In this document: in pieces, positions 22,386-32,809 of the stretch
How positions within the stretch are numbered: position 1 is the stretch's first letter
Layout of the letters: the number at the start of each line of letters is the position of its first letter
Assembly: GCF_019279795.1 (NCBI RefSeq)
Contig: NC_056744.1
Location: 1,510,553,851 to 1,510,617,850 of the forward strand
From: Protopterus annectens
Lineage: Eukaryota; Chordata; Ceratodontiformes; Protopteridae
Direction of reading: 5' to 3'
Length of the DNA stretch: 64,000 nt
Made by a program: the position numbers and the translations under genes
The notes under the pieces: model-generated
What the model was told of the DNA's origin: nothing
What the model saw: only the letters and a program-made list of their open reading frames with translations
Database searches by the model: none

Positions 22386-25300
22386 GTAAGCCGCATGAGA
22401 GGCTGCCAGCATGCACCCACTTGGAGGATGAGGTCCTCATCCCATACCTCCACAACCACCATTTAACACTCTTCAGCCATGTGCCACAGGATGCACAGCA
22501 GTGAGAAGCCCTGTGGGAGGAACTCCACAGGAGGGTAAATGATGTTGGCGGCCACAATCGCACCTATCAGCAGGTGTGCTGACACTACACCGATCTCATA
22601 AGATGGACAAAACAGCATGCTAATGCAATCGTCAGGGAACAAGGTGCAACAGGTGGGGGGCCACTCACCCAGCCCCCACTCACATGTACCGAGGAGCTAC
22701 TGACCAACCTGGGGACACCTGCAGACCTCCATCCACAAGCTTTAGTTGGTATTGTGGAGGTTGGTGTCTCTCAACTACTGAGCCAGGAGTTGCCTGGTAA
22801 GTCAGTACCGCACATATAACACAACTATATTTCACAGAGTTGCATGTGTTACTGTACAATATGTAATGTCACATCATATGCAAGGCATGTATGCACACAT
22901 GCCACATATTATAGTCTGCTACTTTATGCATGCACAGATGTGCATTCTCCATAGAATAGTGTATTGTACTGGCTTATGTTCTAACATTGACATTGCACCC
23001 TGTAGCTATCACACAGGTGTGGATAATGATCTTACTGCTGTGACACTCCTGTTTAGGTACATCTGGTGTTTTGTAGTGACAGCAGTCTGTGTCAGGTGGG
23101 ATTGTTATTATTTACCAGGCTTGATAATGCACAGATCATATTAATTGCATGCTATCTGCCATAACACATGTACACATAATGTATGGCGGTCCTGCTAATA
23201 GACATTGGTCAGACCTGCAATACATCACAGTGGTCACCCACATGAAACAATTGAAGACTATTTGAAACACCTACACTAAATCTTACAAGCTGTCATTGCC
23301 AGATGTATGGACAGCTGTGAATACAATGGTGGAGGTGTGGTTCATTGTAGGGGCAGGTACTACAGATCAGCATTACACATGTTGGGAATACAAACAGTAC
23401 TGTACAGAGAGCATATGTGTGCACACACTCTAAATGTGTTGGAGCTGGAGTATGACCAGCCCACAGGATACACCCTTGTGGATTATGCCCTTGCTATGAA
23501 TGTCACACAATGTTAATTGCTATCTGACATGTCCATGACATGTAGTAGGCTGACTGCACCACTGCTCAACTATCCTGCAAAACATATGTCACATACCAAA
23601 CATACCACCCTTTGCCTGCATAACCCTGTCCTCAGTGGTGCATATGACATCTATGGGTGTATGTCTTATGGGATAACACAGACATGTGAAATGGATTGCC
23701 ATCACAACCATTGGACTAAACATGTGTACACATGGCCATGGAGGATGGCCAGAGACATGAAGCAACACACCCAGTAGAAGTGATTTACATGTGTGTACAC
23801 CTTGTTGTACATTGGCTCGACACAATACAACTATGGCCTTTGTGTAATGGTGATATTGCAGATGTGAAACACTAAACATCACACAGGCCTGTGCACAGCT
23901 TGTGTAGGCATAACATGAAACCACCACATAACATGTATTGAACATCTTGAGTGTGTCACGACATGAAAGCATTCACCTATACAGTATCCAAATACATACA
24001 TTTGTTGCACAACATACACATACATCCACATCAGGCCACAGATACAGTACATTCACCTTGCTGGTGTCAGACATCACTGTCATGCCTGCTCATGTGTGTG
24101 AGGTACACAGATGGCATGTGGGACATGGAGTACTGCTAAGTTAGCCATGTATGGGCATAGTTGCCAGGCATCAGTAATATGGCTGCAGATGTGCAGGGGT
24201 GTCATCTGTATACCCTACTGTGACCTGTGTCATACATTCCACATTAGGGTTTAGTGTGTATACACCTCAGTAACATGGGTGACATTCCACATTTGATATG
24301 TATTGTATGTGAACACAGTCATGGCTATGAACTGTTTCAGTAACTCACACTGTATAGCAATAGTGAAGCCACATGATGCACTGCAATGGCTATGCACATC
24401 AGCTCAATGTGCAGTATGTTACTGCATATTTGTAGGGCAGACAGACAACATTGCATCAGCTGAAGGCCCATGTTAGTATAACACATCACTGCATTGGGAA
24501 ACCATTACCGTACTGTATACTGGAAAGGACACCATTGTGTTACACATGTATACTTGTCATTCAACATGTCAGCAGAAGACATGTCATACTACAAGTGAAT
24601 GGCAAGGTCATACACCACACATCAGGCCTGTGTACTGTAAACCTGTGCTGGTCTGTGGCACCATTGCAAAGTAGGGACAGCCATGTCAAACATGTGTGTA
24701 CAGCCACATGCACAATGTCTGTAGACTCAGGGGTAGGCAGAATAATGTTAAACAGACATGCACTACTTTGGGGGAGATATGCAAGCTAGGGCTCAGGCAA
24801 ACATAATATTTAGTCAACATACTCTTCTGCTCATGTCCTCACATATAGGGGCAGTGGCCAACACAAAGCATCAGTGGCAGATGTACAAAGGTCAGTGATG
24901 GTCTGTTAACATGTGGTGTATGTTGCACACAACATGGCAGTGTGGTGCAATGGTGCATAGTGCATGCATTGTGTTGCAGGTATGGGGCATAAGCTACTAA
25001 CACAAATGGTGCAATACAGGTATGTATGCTAACCACCACTATAATTGTGTAAGGTGCATGGCGTCTGCTATAACACATGCATGCTCTTGTGTGCAACTCA
25101 GGGATGTATGATAACTACCACTATAATTGTCTAAGCCGAATGCCATCTGCCATATCACCTGCATGTTGCATGCCGTTGGGTGCCATAGCAATAGCATGTG
25201 TCTGTGTGTCTGTGTTGTATAACTTTTAATGTACAGTTCTTGTCTGCCCCTCACTGGTGTTGATGTAGGTGTGTTACCCTCGTGTGGTCCACCTGATGTT

Positions 25301-25484
25301 AGTGTCACCACAGACTCTAGCAGTGATGATGAAAGTATGATTGAGGCACAGGCAGGGTTGTCAGGGGCTGAATCTGTGCCATTGGTTGCCATTCCACCTG
25401 TATCCCCCTCATCCTCGCAAACAGTTCTCCTGCCTACACATACCCCATCGCCAGTGGCCATAGAGGAAGGACAGTTGGTGGGTG
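22386..25484 (+). pseudogene. H2 SANT/Myb-like gene, copy 1, stops in exon 1, cut by gap
   Basis: Exon 1 (22386-22796) follows acceptor TGTCTTCCAG, encodes a SANT/Myb-like fold (ALWEELHRRVNDVGGHNRTY core) and ends at donor GTAAGT (22797). The frame contains TGA stops at 22502-22504 and 22578-22580. Exon 2 begins at 25269 after GATGTAG. The phase-1 join gives a reading frame into GVLPSCGPPDVSV and the conserved SDDESMIEAQAGLSG block, matching exon 2 of the 56-59 kb copy. Exon 2 runs into 500 Ns at 25485. Intron length is 2472 bp. The product would be a nuclear DNA-binding partner of a Harbinger-type transposase, by family analogy. Confidence 0.7.
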
Positions 25485-25984
25485 NNNNNNNNNNNNNNNN
25501 NNNNNNNNNNNNNNNNNNNNNNNNNNNNNNNNNNNNNNNNNNNNNNNNNNNNNNNNNNNNNNNNNNNNNNNNNNNNNNNNNNNNNNNNNNNNNNNNNNNN
25601 NNNNNNNNNNNNNNNNNNNNNNNNNNNNNNNNNNNNNNNNNNNNNNNNNNNNNNNNNNNNNNNNNNNNNNNNNNNNNNNNNNNNNNNNNNNNNNNNNNNN
25701 NNNNNNNNNNNNNNNNNNNNNNNNNNNNNNNNNNNNNNNNNNNNNNNNNNNNNNNNNNNNNNNNNNNNNNNNNNNNNNNNNNNNNNNNNNNNNNNNNNNN
25801 NNNNNNNNNNNNNNNNNNNNNNNNNNNNNNNNNNNNNNNNNNNNNNNNNNNNNNNNNNNNNNNNNNNNNNNNNNNNNNNNNNNNNNNNNNNNNNNNNNNN
25901 NNNNNNNNNNNNNNNNNNNNNNNNNNNNNNNNNNNNNNNNNNNNNNNNNNNNNNNNNNNNNNNNNNNNNNNNNNNNNNNNNNNN
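25485..25984. other. Assembly gap, 500 Ns
   Basis: Exactly 500 undetermined bases, so probably a fixed-size scaffold gap whose true length is unknown. It removes the rest of H2 copy 1 exon 2 and the element's 3' end. Confidence 0.99.
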
Positions 25985-28900
25985 GATTGAAACATGTTGG
26001 GTGTCCATTAATTAGAGGTTTTTTTGGGACATTTTTTTAATTCAATTTTGTGTAGTGAGACCCAGAGTTTATTGCTTGGCTGCCCCTGTAACAGCAGTGG
26101 ACCCTCACTTGAACCGTGCATGATGAAGGCACTATAGGGAAAGCATGAGCCCTAGCCAGTATTCAGATTCCCAGGGGTGACAAGTCTGGCAAAGCATCAT
26201 GGTCTGTCAACCATGTTATCCCAGGCAGACAGATGCTAGATACCCTTTGAATTGCACCACTACATTAGACAATTGTGGAATACAATCTTTTTTGTCCCTG
26301 TACTGCAGTATCATTCTGGCCAATGGCAGAATGCTACCCAGGCCTTGGGACATATCTGCATGGGCTACAAGACCGGACAGTTCCTATATGTGTTTCCATG
26401 CAGTCCAGACTACTGCATCACAGGTCCTGCACAACATGGAATATGCCAGAGCCATGGTTATAGTTCAAAAGGTGGTCTGAGTGTATGGGTATGTGGCTAA
26501 TCATGGCAGGCAGGCAGCTAACAGTATGTTTAGCCTCGTATAGGTTGGTGTGTAACATAGTGCTAGAGTTTGCATTCACAAATGAGTACTTTTGGGCACA
26601 TTTCTGGCCATGTGTTCTGAGGTGTGGCACAATTATGCAAACTATGTCATACAGTTTGTGTATTTCATTGTCTGTCTAGTCCAGCTTGGGAGGTCACTTG
26701 TTTGGCCACATACTTAGAAGCGTCTGTGAATGTGTGTGATTTCTAGCAGTGTATGTGGGTGTCCTTACTGTGTTCTGGTAAGGGTATGTGTTGGTTGTGA
26801 TGATGAGATGCATGTGTCAACCTACACCTCATGACTGTCCAGTCCAGTCATGGCTGTAGACTGGACTGCCTTCCAGCTTACCCCTGTAGATGCATCCCAG
26901 ACAATGTGTGGGGTGTGGTGTTAGGTTGGTTTGGCAGTGTACTGGCATAGAAATTACATTCCCACAAGATGACCACATACACAAAGCTGACATTAGTAAA
27001 CATCAGGAGCGGACTAGTGGACATGCCTGTATGAGCATTCAGTACTACAAGTACCAAGTACTGTATTTAGTTTACTTATTGCTTATGAAGATGTTTTAGA
27101 CAGTGATGCTCACAAGTAAATATTTGTGTTATGGACGTGACAACACTGGCTATTACAGAAACATTGTAGATACCTTTAGCAGCAATCCTCCTCTGAGGAG
27201 CACATCACATCCTGATAGTTGATTACAGATGATGCAAGTGTCTACAGGTCTGTTTCCTTTTCTGGGTACATACTCACATATCCACCAGGATCATGAGCTC
27301 TGTTGGGCACAGACACCCACTCCCCAAACAGAGTCATGTATCAATAGACTCTGCTGACACTATCAACATGATCAGGATATAATCAGATAGTGTAAGCCAT
27401 CACCTATGAAGCTACTATTACACATGGGCAGCAGTCTCCTACACCTTATACTCCGACTGCAGATATTACACTGGAATTAAAGATGATATGGAACCTGTTT
27501 CATAACCAGTACTGTGGACTACCTTACATACAGTATGTGCAAGTGGCTGATAGGTTGGCAATGAGAGGTTAGGCTACACAAACCTGGTAGTTCAACCAGT
27601 GTGTCTCTACTCTCAATATCCACTCTATATAGGCGTGCACATAGCCATTTGGCCCAGCCCTGTAACAAGGGTCACTACACATTTGCATAACATGTACACA
27701 TGCACAGCCATTATTGCTTGCAAATTATACTAGAGAGGTCCAGCCCTGTAACAAGGGTCACTACATATTTGCATAACATGTACACATGCATAGCTGTTAT
27801 TGCTTGCAAACAATACGAGAAAGGTGGATATTACATGTATATGCATGGGTAGTTACCTAGCTCTTCCAATTATCTTTGCTATCATGCTGCTAAACTGTCA
27901 GATGTATACAAGTGGTGTGCATCCTGTTATTGAGTATTTTAATTGCCAATAGACATAACTACTGTTTGCATAACATAACAGAAATGCTATGTAGAATGGA
28001 ATAGAGATCTACCTAAAATACTGTACATTACTCAGTTATTGGCACAATATCCCACAATGCAAACCATATTTGCACAGTAAGTCCACCTTTGACATGTTCA
28101 TCTTACTTATACACCTATACATGCTTCTACTGTTACAATATATCAACATATACTATCCCCTGTTATAGCACATACTTGTCGGACCAACTCTGACACTGAC
28201 AGTGGCTGGAAGTGAATTGGTGAGTTCCAAGCCCATATATATCATCCCTTGTGGAGTATGAGGAGTTTTCCTTGTGACCTACAGCAGTACACACATAGTA
28301 TACTACAAGCATTACTACTGTTCAACAATACATCACTACAAGATAACTATTTCCACAATATGCATTGATTACACTTTAATTCTTACAGAACAGGTACTAC
28401 ATACACAGACATACTAAATGTTATACATACCTTCTTAGTAATTGGAGGTGTTATTGACTAGTATAATACTCATTTTCGGTTTGTGTTTCAGCATTTTGTA
28501 CTGTTCTACAGGTAGATAGAGATGGTTTGAATGTGTGACAAGGCAACCTTTTATAGTTACAGATCAGTAACATGTGCTATCCCGATAACCAATTGGTGTT
28601 CCTAAGTAGTTAATTACATGCACATCAGCTAAGCTGCTACTGCCTTAGCCAATACCATGGCAACAGTGAAGTATAATTGAGTACTCCACTTGGGCTTTGT
28701 CCCTTTGCCTTACTTGTGAGGAATACAGCCTGGAAGTGTTGTTTGCAATCTATTGCAACAGCTATATGGAGACAAACACTAATATATTGTGTGTAATGCC
28801 TAGAGGATTTGGTCTAAATGTGAGTACTGCTGTTATATTTCTGAACATTGCTACTTTTGCAGGGTTTGTCTGTACCTAATACTTCTGCATATGTTTCAGT

Positions 28901-29632
28901 CTGGCCAGGATGTCTGACCAGCTCAAGGCTGCATAGCTATGCATATAATGTTAGAGGGTTTACAGTGTGCTTACCAGACATCTTTAGTTTGGTGTTAATG
29001 TGTATCATACTGTGCTGATAATCAGTAATCGGTAACACTTCCCAGTTTATGAACCTTTCAACCCTCTGAAACGGGATTAGTTTATACAAACCCTGTAACA
29101 TCAGCAGCTGTTCCATTGTATAACAGCAACTATTTCACATAGGGCCATATTAATGTGTCTGTGCCCAGGTATGTTAAGGTTTCAGCAGATGTTGTACAGT
29201 AGTTGAATAATAGGTTATGGTATGACAGTATGTACTGAAGTAATTATTTTGGGGGTGGTGGAGATGTTGGTAGGTGTACATAGCAGATGCAGGTGTGTAG
29301 GAACCACTTTTATACATCTTCTATATGTGTGTGGGGGTTCTTTCCCTATGTGAACACCTGTCGCTTAGTGGAATAATACTATGATAATTGCAGGTTGATT
29401 CATTAAGGCACTGTTAAATGCCTTCTGTATAGCATGCAGATACTGTTAGTACTTAAATCCTTTTGGCAATACTTCGGAATGTAATAAAGTTTTGCTAAAT
29501 GAAAGTTGTCTGTGTATTTCTGTCATATATATTTGTAGTCATTGCAGTTGTGTTGGTGACTGTGTCCATAGAACATATTTGTAATAGTGTATTGGCATAT
29601 ACTCTTCAAATGTTATGTTCATATTGTTTGGG
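25985..29632. other. Unassigned sequence, one tandem duplication inside
   Basis: No supported gene, RNA or element end. ORFs here are short and overlap in several frames without a recognisable domain. An 86-bp tandem duplication is listed separately. The first part may be the 3' flank of H2 copy 1. Confidence 0.35.
27653..27826. repeat. 86-bp tandem duplication
   Basis: CAGCCCTGTAACAAGGGTCAC occurs at 27655 and 27741, and both units continue with TTTGCATAACATGTACACATGCA. Few differences between units. Confidence 0.85.
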
Positions 29633-29639
29633 GGGGGCG

Positions 29640-30000
29640 TAATGGGATCAGAACGACAGTGCAAAACACAGACACCCACATAGCTGACACCACATGATTG
29701 ACAATCAAAACACCGACAACATAATTACTGCACAAAAAAGGAAAATGTAATTTATTTTTTGTGCTAGCAGGGGGACTCCGCCCCTGCACTTCCCCTGGTG
29801 GGCTGCACCCCCCCCACACCCCCCGTTACTTTAATATACCAACTCTGAGATCACACTACAGTGCAGGAATGGAAATCTTTCTATTCTGCACTACGGAGAC
29901 ATACCATTTCCCCATTGTCGGCATTTTGATTGTCGACCATGTGGTGTCGGTTATGTGGGTTTCTTTCTTCTCAGCTGTCATTCCTCCGTTGGGGACCCAT
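29640..30000. mobile_element. Foldback MITE with CGACA-rich inverted arms
   Basis: ACCCACATAGCTGACACCACATGATTGACAATCAAAACACCGACAA (from 29667) is repeated inverted around 29917-29963 as TTGTCGGCATTTTGATTGTCGACCATGTGGTGTCGG...GTGGGT. The arms are about 50-60 bp and the spacer about 190 bp. The spacer holds a GC-rich stretch with a C run. Inverted arms and absence of coding fit a non-autonomous DNA transposon. The outer ends are not sharply defined. Confidence 0.6.
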
Positions 30001-30079
30001 ATATAGATATAATATATATTATTGCATACGTTTATCTGTACCTCCATAGATGTGTAGTTGTTGTTAACTTATCTATATA

Positions 30080-30295
<216 letters not shown>

Positions 30296-30389
30296 CATAC
30301 ACCTTTCATTGGGTACATGGCGGGTTGTCCTATTTCCACACATTCCTCCCTTTTGTGTTTTAACCTGTCTGCATACACAGCTAGTATAG

Positions 30390-30785
30390 GTACATCTCCG
30401 GTAGCTTAGTAGTAGGCTACTCTGAGGATGGAGTACATGGTTGCTGGTTCTAATTCTGGAAGGTATTATTATTTTACCTCTCAGAGTAGGCATTGGTAGG
30501 GAAAGAGTGAATAACACACATTTAAGCAGTTGTAAGCAGGTTTGCCCATGGTCTGCGAGACGTTAAGCAAAGGTTAAATCTGTGAAGCGCTTCTCCTTTT
30601 AACCATGTTTAAGCACCGCTTACTGTCGCACAAACCCACTTACAACTGCTTAAAAGTGCTTTAATCCACCTGCAACTAACAGCACTTATTTTGCCCCTCA
30701 AAATAACTTAACAGCCCTTACAGGTTGAACCTGGGACAATGAACATTACAGTCACTGACTTTACCACTAAGGCATCTGAGATATA
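30390..30785. mobile_element. Stand-alone foldback with tRNA-like heads at both ends (F3)
   Basis: The left arm begins ATCTCCGGTAGCTTAGTAGTA (A-box-like 30402-30414) with GGTTCTAATTCTGG (B-box-like, from 30446). The right arm read on the minus strand begins ATCTCAGATGCCTTAGTGGTA (A-box-like 30762-30774) with GGTTCAACCTG (B-box-like 30722-30733). Inner parts are strongly complementary: TTTAAGCAGTTGTAAGCAGG (30521-30540) against CCACTTACAACTGCTTAAAA (30636-30655). The whole unit is one long inverted repeat of about 395 bp in which each arm starts with a Pol III-like promoter. Same family as F1, F2, F4 and F5. Confidence 0.7.
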
Positions 30786-31225
30786 TATACAAATGTTATG
30801 GTATTTAGAGTATACATTTTACTACAGGCATTCCTCACTACTGAAAACAAATGTGACAGTCAGTTGGAGTATATATGTCTGATACATGTTAATGTTCATA
30901 TATTTGTGAAATTAGGTGTTGCAATGTGACATGACAGGGTGTATTATGGATGGGAAAGGTTTTTGTTTTGTGTCCTTTTTATATTGTCCCCATACTCCAT
31001 GTATACACCTCCAGTTCACTTATTGAACATCTGATCCAGGCTGTCCTTGATGCATGATTTCATTACCCATCATTTCTTCCCACCCCAGTCTTCACATACA
31101 CAACAATCATCCCTTCTATGGTGAATTAGGTTAATATTAATAGTTATAATGCCAGAGCTGTATGTGTTTTGTGTACACTTCAATTCCTTTGGATTGCTTC
31201 TGTGTCACAAAGTGTGTTCACTTAT

Positions 31226-31227
<2 letters not shown>

Positions 31228-31266
<39 letters not shown>
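31228..31266. repeat. (TA)n microsatellite
   Basis: Uninterrupted alternating TA run. Confidence 0.95.
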
Positions 31267-31267
<1 letters not shown>

Positions 31268-31504
31268 CTTTATATTTATATCTGTGCGCAGACATCACTA
31301 ATATGTGTGTGTATATATATATTTTGCTTTTTTTTTCTTATTGATTTGTAACCGTTATACATATGTAGACTTGTATGTGCTGGTTCACAAACTACAGTAC
31401 ATTACAATGTACTGTACATATGTACACAAAGTGACTGTCCCATTTGTGGTCATTACTGTGGAATGCATATGGTATAAGGTGTAGTCTAAAGACAGTGAAA
31501 CATG

Positions 31505-31745
31505 TATAAACCTCAGATGGCTTAGTGGTAAGACTTATGACTATAGTGTGTATGGTTCATGGTTCAACACCTGCAATGCTTTAAAAATGTTTTTACTCCA
31601 GAATAAGGCTTATTTAAGCAGTTGTAAGTATGTTTAATAGTGTTTGTATTACATTATAGCAGCGGTTAAACACAGTTAAACTTTGTAACTTATAACCTGT
31701 GCGCGCAAACATGGCCACATCCGCTAACTACTCAGGATATATACA
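31505..31745 (+). repeat. tRNA-headed foldback repeat F4
   Basis: CCTCAGATGGCTTAGTGGTAAG (A-box-like, 31518-31530) and GGTTCAACACC (B-box-like, 31561-31571) start the left arm. TTTAAGCAGTTGTAAGTATG and GCAGCGGTTAAACA follow. The complementary arm is short and decayed (GCGCGCAAACATGGCC...). Confidence 0.65.
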
Positions 31746-31924
31746 TTTCAGTGAAGTAACATCTCACTATGTGCTTACATAACATTACATTCTCTGCTGA
31801 CTTTACTCTCCTGCACACATGGGTTTATATTGGTATTTTGATATTTTATTATACAGATGATTACTACCTATATATGCAAGCTGTGGTTAAGGTATACTTT
31901 TTAATATGATAAACATCCATGACT

Positions 31925-31990
31925 TTATTGGGATTTGGACCTCGAATGCACAGATACTATGCAGATGCTGTAACCATTACACTATTGACA
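31925..31990 (-). repeat. tRNA-like head, minus strand (F6)
   Basis: On the minus strand: TAGTGTAATGGTTACAGCATC, an A-box match, then CGAGGTCCAAATCCC, a B-box match, about 35 bp apart. Possibly the far end of the F4 foldback with unrelated DNA between. Confidence 0.5.
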
Positions 31991-32139
31991 TTAACATTGC
32001 TTCTGCCTATTTCCTGTTTAGATGATTTCTATGTGTAAGCTAGGCTAAGCAAAGGGCGGAGGTACCCAAACCCACTGAGCTTCACATACTCTTGAAATAA
32101 AAACATATAACAAATGAAATGTGAAACAATGTATTACAT

Positions 32140-32260
32140 TCCTAACTACATTAGGCATAGCCCCTCACTGACACACTTCAAGGGAAACCTTGTTGTGTGA
32201 ATGGGTAACAGAATATACACCCCTGGGATCATGAGTCCTAGAACCATACAGCCAGGGGGT
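32140..32260 (+). mobile_element. CR1 3' fragment (ORF2 C-terminus)
   Basis: GCCCCTCACTGACACACTTCAAGG...GGGTAACAG...TACACCCCTGGGATCA matches the C-terminal SPSLTLFK...WMGDR.FTPGI block of ORF2. Heavily mutated. Confidence 0.6.
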
Positions 32261-32429
32261 GGGGGAGCCCATCCAGTTTGATAGCTGCAAGACCTATTGG
32301 GGAAATTGAATGGTGTTGAATTGTCACATTAACATGCCCTCTTTAGATCACTAAGTGCCCCTATCACTCTGCACCACCCCAGTCTTCAACAGCTTCCGGC
32401 AACTCTGCCTGGAATTGCTTCATTGGCTA

Positions 32430-32545
32430 TGCTTGACAGAGGCTCAGTTACTTCATCAATGGTGCAGAGAAAGTCAACACACTGTAGCTATGCTTCGAAT
32501 TGCCCTTGGGCAGATAGGTAGTAGGCTATCTACGAACTTCTAAAT
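32430..32545 (+). mobile_element. CR1 3'-UTR fragment
   Basis: CTTGACAGAGGCTCAG, then GCCCTTGGGCAGATAGGTAGTAGGC and a decayed tail (TATCTACGAAC), matches the end of other CR1 copies such as 48070-48220. Confidence 0.6.
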
Positions 32546-32809
32546 TGCAGGCCATCACAGCCATAATATGTGAATAAACAGACTTTCAGACCACAATATA
32601 CAGTGAGAAATCACCATGTAGTCAGGAAACAGTTAAGTACAGCAAGAATATACAGAACACTGATACTTAATCACTCTGAATGCCTATCTTGGAAGCTAGA
32701 AGACTTGTATATGTTTAAGGCTTTCTGTTGCTTACCAGTAGGTTATCTACAGGAGAGATGATAAACAAGCACAGATGGGAAACATGCATACAACAATACC
32801 ATATTGGCT

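Noticed and set aside
23589..23972. 127-codon minus-strand ORF
   Set aside because: Lies in the H2 intron; Cys/His/Thr composition follows ACATGTG-rich DNA; no domain seen.
24451..24789. 112-codon plus-strand ORF
   Set aside because: Inside the H2 intron, no recognisable motif and no counterpart in H2 copy 2 that I could find.
25229..26015. ORFs spanning the N block
   Set aside because: Most of their length is undetermined bases; only the 25269-25484 part is supported, by comparison with H2 copy 2.
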